Source: an uncultured Algibacter sp. (lineage in GTDB: Bacteria; Bacteroidota; Bacteroidia; Flavobacteriales; Flavobacteriaceae). Taken from it: a stretch of DNA of 64,000 nucleotides. Position 1 is the first letter of the stretch; each line of letters begins with the position of its first letter. The notes beneath the pieces were generated by a model. The model did no database searches, was not told where the DNA came from, and saw only the letters and a program-made list of their open reading frames with translations. The stretch spans positions 186,001-250,000 of the forward strand of contig CANMZT010000003.1 of the NCBI GenBank assembly GCA_947502405.1, read 5' to 3'. Of the stretch, positions 9,964-20,638 are shown one piece after another. Made by a program: the position numbers and the translations under genes.

Positions 9964-11592
9964 TTAATGATTTATAATATTAGATATTCCTTTTAAAGGA
10001 ATGACTGCCCATTGGGGACGTGAATTGAGTTCGTAACCCAACTCATAAACTGCTTTTTCTAATAAACAGTATTTTAATATAAATATACGCTCTTGATTGT
10101 ATCCTAAATTTAGATTTGCATTTTGAGTTTCAGTAACATAAGTTCCTAAGAACAAACCGGTTATATATCTGTATAATACCTCGCCAGCTTTAAATAATGA
10201 TTCTTGAGATTCTTTGTATTTACTAATATTATTAAAAATATTGGCATAAATAGCGTAATGAAAAGATCTGAACAAGCCTGCAACATCTTTTAATGGGGGT
10301 TGTTTTACTTTTCTATCTCGAATGGTGCTTTCTGGTTCTCCTTCAAAATCTAAAATGTAAAAATCACTATCTTTTACTAACACTTGCCCTAAATGATAAT
10401 CGCCATGAATTCTAATGCGTTCACCTTTGAGTTTGGTCCAATCAAAATTAACAAAACGTTTTCTTATGCTGTTTTTTTTATCTAGAAACTCGTGAGCTAA
10501 ATTAGCTGCTAAACCTTCTAGTTTATCTAAGCTGTTTTCAATAATATTTAATCGGTTTTGAAACTGATAGAGCATTTTGTTTTTTAACCAAACCTCATAG
10601 TCACCATTAAAATGCGCTGGTGTAAAGGCTGTTTCTTCAAACTCAGAGCCAAGGGCAATATGCATTTCTGCAGTGCGTTTAGCTAAGGTTTTTACTTGAT
10701 TGAATAAATTTAAACCAGCCCAATCTATAATTTGAGGTGCAATACCTTCTATGGTTAAACGCTGGTATAGTTCTGCGTTTGGAAGCGTTTCAATATTAAT
10801 TTTTTTGTATTCTAAATTTGAAAATACTTTGTGTAATTCTTTAAGCATGTAATCCCAAGCATCTCCTTCATTTGGAATCATTTCCTGCATCAATCCAATT
10901 GTAATATTAGTATTTTCAGAGTCTACTAGATTTATACTGCCTAAGTATAAAGGTGTATTTTTAAATTCCTTTTTTTCTGATAAAAAACGACTCATTTCGT
11001 AATCAGGATTTTTATCTCCAAAAATTCTTCTAAAAAATTTCAACACATACTTATCGTTATATACCAGAGACGTATTACTTTGTTCTAAGCCCATAAATCT
11101 TGATGAGTTATAGGTTATGTTTTCAAATAAAAGGCTTTTATGGTATTGAACTTTTGTTGTGTCTTTAGGTTGTGCAGTAGCAATTCGTTCAAAAACCAAT
11201 TTTCTAAACGATTCTAAATTAACGGCATCAATTATAAATCCATCTTTATTTTGAATACTAATTGGAAGTATCCTGTCTTTTTGTGCAAAATTTTCATCTG
11301 TTACAAAAGCAATAGGAAGAAAATAATGTTGATAAAATGCTTCAACAAAATTAACCTCTAAAATCAACCCAAAATAAATCTCACCATGTTGCTGAATTTT
11401 AAAGTATTCTGCAAGTTCTATGTATTTTAGTTGACTTGATTTACCACCATACCAACGTTGCTGTAGAATATAAGCTTCAAGGACATCAGATAGAAATATT
11501 TCAACAAACGCTTCGTTATCGAGCAATACTTCCCAAGAATCGTTAGATTCAAACAGAGGCTTTGTAGATGCTATTGAAGCGTGCTTAGCCAT
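9964..11592 (-). CDS. Maltokinase-like protein
   Basis: 542-aa ORF; kinase motif IRIHGDYHLGQVLV..DFYILDFEGEP; located between glgE and glgB. Confidence 0.85.
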   Translation of the reverse strand: MAKHASIASTKPLFESNDSWEVLLDNEAFVEIFLSDVLEAYILQQRWYGGKSSQLKYIELAEYFKIQQHGEIYFGLILEVNFVEAFYQHYFLPIAFVTDENFAQKDRILPISIQNKDGFIIDAVNLESFRKLVFERIATAQPKDTTKVQYHKSLLFENITYNSSRFMGLEQSNTSLVYNDKYVLKFFRRIFGDKNPDYEMSRFLSEKKEFKNTPLYLGSINLVDSENTNITIGLMQEMIPNEGDAWDYMLKELHKVFSNLEYKKINIETLPNAELYQRLTIEGIAPQIIDWAGLNLFNQVKTLAKRTAEMHIALGSEFEETAFTPAHFNGDYEVWLKNKMLYQFQNRLNIIENSLDKLEGLAANLAHEFLDKKNSIRKRFVNFDWTKLKGERIRIHGDYHLGQVLVKDSDFYILDFEGEPESTIRDRKVKQPPLKDVAGLFRSFHYAIYANIFNNISKYKESQESLFKAGEVLYRYITGLFLGTYVTETQNANLNLGYNQERIFILKYCLLEKAVYELGYELNSRPQWAVIPLKGISNIINH

Positions 11593-11595
11593 ATC

Positions 11596-13533
11596 TTATT
11601 TATTGATATTGAAAATATGAAAGGGCATAGTTGGATGCAACTCCACAAAACACCATTCATTATTCCAATTGTAACGACTATCTGTAATTAAATCGTGCAT
11701 TTCAAGGTTATGCCCATGGTACACTCCAATATCGTGTAAAGGTACCTGAATTGTACCTTGTTGCGAATTGTGAGCATCTAAACTGATAATCACTAATATC
11801 TGATTAGTTCTGTCGTCATTCCATTTATAGAATGCTATTAAATTATCGTTGTTTATATGACAAAATTTAATATTATTGGTTTGTTGCAATGCAGTGTTAT
11901 GATGTCTGATATAATTTATTTTCGCGATTATGGTCGTAAGTTTGTTTTGGATTTCCCAATTGTAATGCGTGATTTGGAATTTCTCAGAATTTAAGTACTC
12001 TTCTTTTCCTAATAAAGAATCAGAAAGCATGTATTCAAAAACAGGCCCATAAATACCAATACACGAACTTAGTGTTGCTGCAAGTGCATACCGTTGTATA
12101 TGCTTAGATTCATTAGCTCCCTGTAAATGATACGGGTTAATATCTGGAGTATTTGGCCAAAAGTTTGGTTGCATGTACTCTTTTAATTCTGATTTTGTTA
12201 ACTCTTCAACATATTCAGTAAGCTCATGCTTATTTTCACGCCAAGTAAAATAGGTATAAGATTGCGTGTAGCCTTGTTTGGCTAGCTGTTGCATAACTTT
12301 AGGTGCTGTAAATGCTTCGGCTAAAAAGATAACATCGGGGTGTTTTGCTTTTACTTGAGTAATTATCCAGTTCCAGAAATAGAATGGTTTTGTATGCGGA
12401 TTATCTACTCTAAAAATGTTTATACCACAGTCAATCCAATGCATTAAAATGTCCAAACATTCATGCCAAAGGTTTTTGTAGTCTTCGCTTTCCCAGTAAA
12501 TTGGTAATATATCTTGATATTTTTTTGGTGGATTTTCAGCGTATTGAACCGTACCGTCTGGTCGCCATTTAAACCAAGATGGATGTTCTTTTACCCATGG
12601 GTGATCTGGTGCTGCTTGTAAAGCATAATCCATGGCTATTTCAAGATTGTTTTCTTTAGCCTTTTGAATTAAAGATTTGAAATCATCTAATGAACCAAGT
12701 TGTGGATGAATATCTTTATGTCCACCATACTGAGAACCAATACCCCAAGTGGAACCTACATCACCTTCTTTGGCTTCAGTAGTATTGTTTTTACCTTTTC
12801 TATTAACCTCGCCAATGGGGTTAATTGGCGGTAAATACACCACATCAAAACCCATATTTTTTATTCGCGGTAACAACCTTTCGCAGTCTTTAAATGTACC
12901 ATGAACCCCTTCTTTTTCTGAAGCAGAACGAGGAAAAAATTCATACCAAGTGCTAAATCTCGCCTTTTTTCTATCTACATAAACTTGATATTCTTTGGAA
13001 GTATTATCAAGAATCTTTACAGGGTTATTAAAGAAAATCTTATAAAGTTTTTCATTACTTGCTTCTGTAATGGCTTCTCCATAATCATCTTCATTTTTGA
13101 AAAGCTTATGAAGGTGTTTGAGATAAGATTTATCATCTCCTTTTACTTTACCTAAAACAGCGTCGATATATTCAGCACCTTCAAGTAATTCTGAAGATAC
13201 ATGCTGTCCATCATTTATTTTTCTGATTAATCCATAGCGCCAATTTAAGGCATAATCTACCCAAGCCTGTACTTTATATGTGTAAAAACCTTGTTTTTCA
13301 ACTGTAAAAGTAGCTTTCCATTCATCATTGGAAATCAAGGTCATTCGGGTTTCTTTCCAGATTTTGTCTTTTTCGTGTTTGTATAATACAGATGCTCCTA
13401 AAACATCATGACCATCCGCCATAATGTGAGCTTCTACATTAACAATTTCATTAACAACACGTTTAATATAAAACTCACCACAATTAACACTAGGTGAGAT
13501 ATGGTCAATTACAACTCTTCTTTGGTCTTGCAT
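11596..13533 (-). CDS. glgE: Alpha-1,4-glucan:maltose-1-phosphate maltosyltransferase
   Basis: 645-aa ORF; GlgE-like (TFKDCERLLPRIKNMGFDVVYLPPINPIGEVNRKGKNN, GINIFRVDNPHTKPFYFW). Confidence 0.92.
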   Translation of the reverse strand: MQDQRRVVIDHISPSVNCGEFYIKRVVNEIVNVEAHIMADGHDVLGASVLYKHEKDKIWKETRMTLISNDEWKATFTVEKQGFYTYKVQAWVDYALNWRYGLIRKINDGQHVSSELLEGAEYIDAVLGKVKGDDKSYLKHLHKLFKNEDDYGEAITEASNEKLYKIFFNNPVKILDNTSKEYQVYVDRKKARFSTWYEFFPRSASEKEGVHGTFKDCERLLPRIKNMGFDVVYLPPINPIGEVNRKGKNNTTEAKEGDVGSTWGIGSQYGGHKDIHPQLGSLDDFKSLIQKAKENNLEIAMDYALQAAPDHPWVKEHPSWFKWRPDGTVQYAENPPKKYQDILPIYWESEDYKNLWHECLDILMHWIDCGINIFRVDNPHTKPFYFWNWIITQVKAKHPDVIFLAEAFTAPKVMQQLAKQGYTQSYTYFTWRENKHELTEYVEELTKSELKEYMQPNFWPNTPDINPYHLQGANESKHIQRYALAATLSSCIGIYGPVFEYMLSDSLLGKEEYLNSEKFQITHYNWEIQNKLTTIIAKINYIRHHNTALQQTNNIKFCHINNDNLIAFYKWNDDRTNQILVIISLDAHNSQQGTIQVPLHDIGVYHGHNLEMHDLITDSRYNWNNEWCFVELHPTMPFHIFNINK

Positions 13534-13568
13534 TTTTGTTGATTATAAAAAAATATAAGGTTTGATTT

Positions 13569-14834
13569 TTAGATGATGGTACCTTTAGGGATTGTGGCGC
13601 CATTTTTAACCACCACGATGCCATCTCTAACACAATAAGTGTCTGTTTCAGAATCTTCTAAATGTGGCCCACCTTTTATTCTAACATCATCTCCAATACG
13701 ACAATTTTTATCGAGGATACAGTTTTTAATAAAGCAACGTTCACCTATACCCATTAGGTTTTCGATTTTATTACTTTCCATATCTTCAAGGGACTCATAA
13801 TAGTCGGCTCCCATCATATATGTATTAATTACTGTGGACTCTTTGCCTATTCTAGAGCGAATACCAATAACCGATTTTTCAATTTTTGCAGCACTAATAA
13901 TACAACCTTCTGAAACAACAGCTTTATCTAGAGAAGTACCAGCAATTTTTGTTGTAGGCAACATTCTGGCATGCGTGTAAATGCGTTTTTCTTTATTGTA
14001 TAAATCAAATTTAGGAATATCATCGGTTAATCCTAGGTTGGCTTCAAAAAAGGAATCGATAGTTCCTATATCAGTCCAGTAGCCTTCATATTGATAACTT
14101 AATGTTTTGTGTGAATCAATGGATTGGGGTATGATTTCTTTACCAAAGTCAATGGTATCAGGGTTTTTCATCAATTCTACCAATAAATCTCTATTAAACA
14201 CATAAATACCCATTGAGGCTAAATAATTGCGCCCTTGTGCTTTCATATCGTCGCTCACCTCTGATGTCCAATCAGGTAATAAACTGGCATCTGGTTTTTC
14301 AATAAAAGAGGTAATAATATTCTCTTTATCAGCTTTAAGAATACCAAATCCTGTAGCATCTTTGGCATTTACAGGAATAGTAGCAATAGAAATTTTGGCA
14401 CCACTTTTTTCATGAGCTTCAATCAACTTATCATAATCCATTTGGTAAAGTTGATCACCAGATAATATTAAAGCATATTCAAAATCATGGTTTAAAAAAT
14501 GATGCATACTTTGTCTTACTGCATCAGCAGTTCCTTGAAACCAAGTTTTACTCTCTGGAGTTTGTTCTGCAGCTAGTACATCTACAAATGCACTACTAAA
14601 AAAACTAAAGTGATAGGTGTTTTTAATATGTTTATTTAAACCTGCTGAATTAAATTGTGTTAGTACAAAAATCCTTTTGATATCTGCATTAATACAGTTA
14701 GAGATTGGAATATCAACTAATCTGTATTTTCCAGCTATAGATACCGCTGGTTTTGAACGTCTATCGGTTAAAGGATATAATCTTGAACCTTGACCACCAC
14801 CTAATATTATGGATAAAACTTTATTGTTAATCAT
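13569..14834 (-). CDS. glgC: Glucose-1-phosphate adenylyltransferase
   Basis: 421-aa ORF; ILGGGQGSRLYPLTDRRSKPAVSIAGKYRLVDIPISNCINA. Confidence 0.96.
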   Translation of the reverse strand: MINNKVLSIILGGGQGSRLYPLTDRRSKPAVSIAGKYRLVDIPISNCINADIKRIFVLTQFNSAGLNKHIKNTYHFSFFSSAFVDVLAAEQTPESKTWFQGTADAVRQSMHHFLNHDFEYALILSGDQLYQMDYDKLIEAHEKSGAKISIATIPVNAKDATGFGILKADKENIITSFIEKPDASLLPDWTSEVSDDMKAQGRNYLASMGIYVFNRDLLVELMKNPDTIDFGKEIIPQSIDSHKTLSYQYEGYWTDIGTIDSFFEANLGLTDDIPKFDLYNKEKRIYTHARMLPTTKIAGTSLDKAVVSEGCIISAAKIEKSVIGIRSRIGKESTVINTYMMGADYYESLEDMESNKIENLMGIGERCFIKNCILDKNCRIGDDVRIKGGPHLEDSETDTYCVRDGIVVVKNGATIPKGTII

Positions 14835-14863
14835 ATTTTTTAGTTTTTAGTTAGTTGATTTCG

Positions 14864-16066
14864 TTAAACTAGTGTTTTATATAATGCTTCTACTTGTTTA
14901 GCAATGGCTACCCAATCAAAGTAATCTTCAACTCGTTTTCTACCATTTTTTGCCATAGTTTCTCTTAATGCTTTATCTCCAATAACCTTGTTTACACCAT
15001 TTGCTAAATCTTGTGCGAACTTATCAGGATCAATGGGCTCAAAAGGTGCTTCGGTTTGTTGTTCTAAAGGAATTAAAATACCTGTTTCACCATCAACTAC
15101 AACCTCTTTTATACCGCCTACAGCACTTGCCACTACTGCTGTATTACAAGCCATCGCTTCTATATTAATAATACCAAAGGGTTCGTAAATGGATGGACAA
15201 CAAAACACATCAGCATGTGAATAAAGTTGAATGATCTCTTCTTTAGTCACCATTTTATCAATCCAAATAACATTATTACGAGTTTTTTTAACTTCATTCA
15301 CAGCATCTTCCATTTCCTTACCAATTTCTTTAGTATCTGGAGCACCAGCACATAATACAATCTGAGTGTCTGGATCTATATATTTGATAGCATTTACAAG
15401 GTGAATAATACCCTTTTGACGGGTAATTCTACCAACAAAAAGCACATAAGGTTTTGTTTTATCTACACCGTATTCGTCTAAAGTTGAACTTTCGCTTGTT
15501 TGTACATATTGCTGGAGGTTAATGCCGTTATAAATAACCTTAACCTTATCTTCATCAACATTAAAATGTTTTATAACATCTTCTTTTGTTTCTTCTGAAA
15601 CAGCGATTAGCGCATCGGCCATTTCTATAGCTGTTTTTTCAACCCATGAAGAGGCATCGTAACCTCGCCCTAATTGTTCCCGTTTCCATGGGCGTAATGG
15701 TTCTAAGGAATGAGTTGTAATAACTAGTGGTGTACCGTAACACAGTTTTGAAACTATACCTGCAAAATGGGCGTACCATGTGTGGCAATGTACCACATCT
15801 GCATCAACAGCATCAGCATTCATATGAAGAGCCGTACTTAATGTTTTGAAAACAGATTTCAATTTATCGTCGGCATCTTTAAAAACACCATCTTCAAAAG
15901 GAAACCCTTTTACGCTTAGATTACCATCATTTGAATTTTGATCTCCAAAACACCTAACATCTAATTCCATGAGTTTTGATAGCTCTTCAGCTAAATATTC
16001 AACATGTACTCCCGCACCTCCATAAACGTATGGAGGAAATTCTCTAGTGTAAAAAAGTGCTTTCAT
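14864..16066 (-). CDS. glgA: GT4 glycogen synthase (actinobacterial GlgA/GlgM type)
   Basis: 400-aa ORF; YTREFPPYVYGGAGVHVEYL, short GT4 form. Confidence 0.88.
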   Translation of the reverse strand: MKALFYTREFPPYVYGGAGVHVEYLAEELSKLMELDVRCFGDQNSNDGNLSVKGFPFEDGVFKDADDKLKSVFKTLSTALHMNADAVDADVVHCHTWYAHFAGIVSKLCYGTPLVITTHSLEPLRPWKREQLGRGYDASSWVEKTAIEMADALIAVSEETKEDVIKHFNVDEDKVKVIYNGINLQQYVQTSESSTLDEYGVDKTKPYVLFVGRITRQKGIIHLVNAIKYIDPDTQIVLCAGAPDTKEIGKEMEDAVNEVKKTRNNVIWIDKMVTKEEIIQLYSHADVFCCPSIYEPFGIINIEAMACNTAVVASAVGGIKEVVVDGETGILIPLEQQTEAPFEPIDPDKFAQDLANGVNKVIGDKALRETMAKNGRKRVEDYFDWVAIAKQVEALYKTLV

Positions 16067-16447
16067 ATAAATTTATGGTCAGTTTTCAGTCTAAAATCTC
16101 GTCAAAAGAAAGGATTTTTAATTAACGTATTATCCTTTTTAAGACATTACTTCTAAAAATTGTTAAATCTGTTTTTCAAGGTTGTAATCGTTTGAAATAT
16201 AATAAAGTACACCCTAAAAGAATATGAAATTGTTAATAACAATTTCGGCTTTTCTGTGTTAAAACTCAATAATGCCAAACGATTGGAACATAGTATTTTT
16301 GGGCTTTCTGACTGTTTATACTACAAACACATACGCCAGAGATGTAATTTACAAAATAAATTATTAACAATTTAAAAGCTAAAAACTTTTACAGAAAAAT
16401 AGGTGTTTTTAAGCGAAAAAGACATTTTTAACAAAAAATCAGTGGTA

Positions 16448-16624
16448 ATGTTTAAAACCTTTGAAGAATATTAAGCATATCTTAAAAAAGATGAGAAAAC
16501 TAGAATAGTTATACCTGATTCTATTGAGAATAGTTTTTACATACTTAAACCATCTGCTTCTGATACAAAAGTTATAAATGAAGCCCAAAAACAACCAATT
16601 CATCCTTTTTTTCACCCATTTTAA
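16448..16624 (+). pseudogene. Small interrupted ORF
   Basis: MFKTFEEY*AYLKKDEKTRIVIPDSIENSFYILKPSASDTKVINEAQKQPIHPFFHPF* read in one frame with one internal TAA. Confidence 0.35.
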
Positions 16625-16688
16625 AAAAAAGATATTCTTTTAAATATACTTTTTTAGGAGTTTTACAGTATCAAAAAACGATACACTT

Positions 16689-19073
16689 ATGAAATCAAAA
16701 CTCTATTTTATCTTAATCTTTTTAGTAGGCTTTTTTTCAGCTAATTCACAAAACACGATTTCTGGAACTATTAAAGAACCTAATGGTCGTGTTTTAGAGT
16801 TTGCCAATGTGATACTTTATAATGCAGATACCAAAAATGTAATTACAGGTGTAATATCTAATGATGAAGGAATTTATCTTTTTAAAGATGTTGCAATAAG
16901 CAAGTATTACATTGAAGTATCTACACTAGGTTTTAAAACTGAAAAATCTGAAGTTTTTAAACTAATTGAAAACAAAATTTTAGACTTTACTTTAGAAGAA
17001 GAAACGCAAGTTTTAGATGAGGTTGTGGTAAAAAGCAAGCGACCTGTAATTAGACAAACTGCAGAAAAATTGGTGGTGGATTTGGAAAAATCTGAAATGA
17101 TTAATTCTAATTTACAAGATGTTATAAAGCGTGTTCCTGGAATAGTAGTGACTAACAACGGTATCAACTTTGCTGGAAGAAGCGATGTTAGAATCCTCAT
17201 CAATGGTAAAACAACCAATTATATGGATATGAGAACATTGCTTCAAGACCTACCAGCAGATAATATTGCTCAAGTAGAACTTATAGAACAACCAGGAGCA
17301 GAGTTTGAGGCAGAGGGTTCAGGCCCAATTATCAATATTATTTTAAAGAAAAATGTAAGGTTAGGCACACATGGAAGCGTAAATGCTTGGGTTGGTGAAG
17401 ATGAAGGTTTTGAGCATGGTACAAGTTTCTCTATAGCCAGCTACAAAAATAAATTAAATTGGCAAGCTAATATTGGACAATCAAGCCCAACATGGCGAGA
17501 CGATTTGTTTATAAAACGACGCGTACAAGATCCTGACTCACAAGAAGAAACTGTTTACGACCAAGCCACCATTGAGCCTTACGACCCCAAAACCTTTAGA
17601 CTAGGAGGCGGTCTTGATTATTACATCAACGAGAAACATTCAATTGGATTTAGTTCAAGATATATCCATACAAATTCCGATAGGATATCAAACAGTAATA
17701 CATCAATAACCTCTCCAAATTTTAACGAAATGTTGGTGTCTCAAAATTCATTTGATAGAGCGCGACGCACCATAAACATCAATCCATATTACGAGTTTAA
17801 AACAGAAGGGCATAAGTTAGTAGTCGATTTTAATCACGTTAACTATACAAACGATAATATAGATGAAGTTTTTGCGGCTAATGGTAATACAGTACCCTTT
17901 ACCAACCAACGTTATTTACAAGATGGGACATTTGCAATCAACACCTATAAAGTGGATTATATCAGGACGTTTTCAGATGATTTAAAATTAAGTTTTGGGA
18001 GTAAGTTGGCTGAAGTAGATACTGATAGTGATTTAAAATCATTTACAGAAAATAACGCAACAGGAGAGTTTGAATTTCAAGAAAATAATAGCAATCGTTT
18101 TTTAATTGATGAAACTATTTTTGCTTTATATGGTAAAGTAAATGCCCAATTTGGGAAATGGTCGCTCTCTGCGGGCATACGTTTTGAGGATAGTAATACA
18201 GAAGGTATTTCAACAAACGCTAATGATAGTAGAACACGAAAAATCACAAGATTCTTTCCAAGTGCTTCAATAAGCAGAAAGATAAATGAAAATTTAGGTG
18301 CAAATATAGCTTACAGCAACCGCATAAGAAGACCATCTTATAATAGTTTAAATTCATTTGTACAGTTTTATGATCCTTTAACTTCAGAAGTGGGAAACCC
18401 AAATTTAAAGCCTTCTTTTACTAATAATTACCAATTTAACTTAACTTTTGATAGTCAACCATTTTTCACCATAGCTTATAGCGAAACCAAAGACGATTTA
18501 TTTCTATTCATTTCTCAAGATGACGCTACAGCTCAAATAAATCGTACCACAATTAATTTATCAGAACGAAGAAACTGGAATTTCAGGATATTTGGGCCTC
18601 TGGATTTTATAAAAGGCGTGGAAGGTTTTTCGGGTTTCATAGTGGATTATAATGAGTTTATGTCTTTCGATTTAAACCCACAATTAGAACTTTCTAAATG
18701 GAATATTGGTTGGTACACGCAAGCGAGCTATGAGTTACCTTGGGAAATAAACGCAGAAATGTCTAGCTATTTTGGTTCAGGAGCATTGGAAGGGCAAATT
18801 GATGTGGGATGGATTGGAGATTTAAGTTTCTCTTTTGGAAAGAAATTTATGGACGACAGATTAAAAGTAAATTTAGGCATTAATAAGGTATTAAATAGAG
18901 GTTTTGTTGGAACGGTAAACTATGATAATATTGATGCAGATATTGAAAGTAATGGTTCTAGACAAAATGTGCAATTACGATTAGCGTATAGTTTTGGTTC
19001 TAAATTCGGGAAAAAGAAAAGCAGAAGAAATTCATCTAGAGAAGAGCAAAACAGAATTGAAGAAAATAACTAA
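16689..19073 (+). CDS. TonB-dependent receptor-like outer-membrane beta-barrel protein
   Basis: 794-aa ORF; signal peptide, CarboxypepD_reg-like N-terminus, plug-like region, barrel. Confidence 0.85.
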   Translation: MKSKLYFILIFLVGFFSANSQNTISGTIKEPNGRVLEFANVILYNADTKNVITGVISNDEGIYLFKDVAISKYYIEVSTLGFKTEKSEVFKLIENKILDFTLEEETQVLDEVVVKSKRPVIRQTAEKLVVDLEKSEMINSNLQDVIKRVPGIVVTNNGINFAGRSDVRILINGKTTNYMDMRTLLQDLPADNIAQVELIEQPGAEFEAEGSGPIINIILKKNVRLGTHGSVNAWVGEDEGFEHGTSFSIASYKNKLNWQANIGQSSPTWRDDLFIKRRVQDPDSQEETVYDQATIEPYDPKTFRLGGGLDYYINEKHSIGFSSRYIHTNSDRISNSNTSITSPNFNEMLVSQNSFDRARRTININPYYEFKTEGHKLVVDFNHVNYTNDNIDEVFAANGNTVPFTNQRYLQDGTFAINTYKVDYIRTFSDDLKLSFGSKLAEVDTDSDLKSFTENNATGEFEFQENNSNRFLIDETIFALYGKVNAQFGKWSLSAGIRFEDSNTEGISTNANDSRTRKITRFFPSASISRKINENLGANIAYSNRIRRPSYNSLNSFVQFYDPLTSEVGNPNLKPSFTNNYQFNLTFDSQPFFTIAYSETKDDLFLFISQDDATAQINRTTINLSERRNWNFRIFGPLDFIKGVEGFSGFIVDYNEFMSFDLNPQLELSKWNIGWYTQASYELPWEINAEMSSYFGSGALEGQIDVGWIGDLSFSFGKKFMDDRLKVNLGINKVLNRGFVGTVNYDNIDADIESNGSRQNVQLRLAYSFGSKFGKKKSRRNSSREEQNRIEENN

Positions 19074-19074
19074 G

Positions 19075-19623
19075 ATGATAACCAAAAGTAATTTATTAAT
19101 TTATACAGGAGCTATTATATTAGCTACATTTTTAACGTTCTTTTTTCACGAAATGTTTCATTGGGTTGCTTATGAAATAATGGGATATGATGCTGGTTTT
19201 ACTCTTAATACATCGAGCTTAAAAAACCCAAAAATAGAGCTTTCTAAAACGCAAAGAATTATAACTAGTGGTTCTGGTCCTTTATTTACAATATTACAAG
19301 CCATTGTTTTCTATTTTATTTTAAGGAAAAGAAACAACCTAATGTTATACCCTTTTTTATTTCTTCCTTTTGTGATGAGGTTTGGTGCAGGTATTGCTAA
19401 TGTTTTTGAACCCAATGATGAAGGAAGAATAAGCTTATACTTAGGCTTAAACTTGTATGCAATATCTATTATTGTTGTTTCTTTCTTATGGTATCTAGTT
19501 TATAAAACATCTAAGAGAGCGAAGTATGGAATAAAAACCAATATCTTTACTTTTATAATGGCATTATTACTAATACTTTTAATTAGCTACGCAGACCAAA
19601 AATTTAATCTAAGATTTATTTAA
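19075..19623 (+). CDS. M50-like membrane protein with HExxH motif
   Basis: FFHEMFHWV (HExxH) in a multi-TM protein; start at MITKSNLL preferred to the track's 18994 start because the latter overlaps the upstream gene. Confidence 0.55.
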   Translation: MITKSNLLIYTGAIILATFLTFFFHEMFHWVAYEIMGYDAGFTLNTSSLKNPKIELSKTQRIITSGSGPLFTILQAIVFYFILRKRNNLMLYPFLFLPFVMRFGAGIANVFEPNDEGRISLYLGLNLYAISIIVVSFLWYLVYKTSKRAKYGIKTNIFTFIMALLLILLISYADQKFNLRFI

Positions 19624-20633
19624 TGAATACTAAATTAAACAAGTCCGACTTTATAATTCTTACCGTATACTTTTTGGTTTCTTTAACTATACAGGCTGAT
19701 GATTATTATGCTAGAGATGCCTTTTTAATAGAGTATTTAGTTGATTTTCCAGCGCAGATAATAGCCATTTGTGGTACTATTTTCGTGTTTGTTTTTTGGC
19801 TAATTCCAAAATTTGTAAATGATAAAAAGAAATACTTGCGCTTTGCTATATTTGGAGTATTAACGCTTATTTTCTTTACTGCTTTTGAATACACTGTTGG
19901 TTTTTGGTCTGGTAATAACGACTGGAATAAATATCCTAAAGGCTTAAATTTTGTAATTCGTATGATAAATATAGGTTCTCAACAAACGGCTTTTCCTTTT
20001 GCACTGTTGCTTACCAAAAAATTCTATGAGGGGCAAAATCAATATTTAAAAATTGAAAAGCAGCAAAAGGAGAACGAACTTAAATTATTACGCTCACAAA
20101 TCGACCCTCATTTTTTGTTTAATAACCTGAATACTTTAGATTCATTAATAGATAGCAATACAGAAAAAGCTAAGGAATACATCAACAGACTGTCGTTAAT
20201 ATATAGATACCTCATTCAAACCAAAGATGCTGAGGTAATGGAACTTTCCAAAGAAATAGAATTAGCTGAAAATTATATATTTTTAATAAAAACACGTTTT
20301 GAAAACGATTACGACTTCAAAATAAATATTAAAACTCAAATTGAAGATAAATTTATTCCCACAGGAGCGTTACAAGCACTTCTAGAAAACGTTGTTAAGC
20401 ACAATAAACCTCAAAACGGAAAAGAGATTGTAGCAGAAATTATTATAGAAGATGACGTTTTAAAAGTCATTAATACAAAGTCTAACACAAAATCTAAAAA
20501 TGAGTCTTTTGGCACAGGTTTAGAAAATTTAAAAACACGGTATCAGTTACTATCAGATAAAGAAGTCATTATCATAAATACAGATAAAGAATACCATATT
20601 TCCATTCCGATTATTAAACTTATTGAATCATAG
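19623..20633 (+). CDS. LytS/YehU-type sensor histidine kinase
   Basis: LRSQIDPHFLFNNLNTLDSLI H-box; followed by a LytTR regulator. Confidence 0.9.
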   Translation: MNTKLNKSDFIILTVYFLVSLTIQADDYYARDAFLIEYLVDFPAQIIAICGTIFVFVFWLIPKFVNDKKKYLRFAIFGVLTLIFFTAFEYTVGFWSGNNDWNKYPKGLNFVIRMINIGSQQTAFPFALLLTKKFYEGQNQYLKIEKQQKENELKLLRSQIDPHFLFNNLNTLDSLIDSNTEKAKEYINRLSLIYRYLIQTKDAEVMELSKEIELAENYIFLIKTRFENDYDFKINIKTQIEDKFIPTGALQALLENVVKHNKPQNGKEIVAEIIIEDDVLKVINTKSNTKSKNESFGTGLENLKTRYQLLSDKEVIIINTDKEYHISIPIIKLIES

Positions 20634-20638
20634 TTAAG

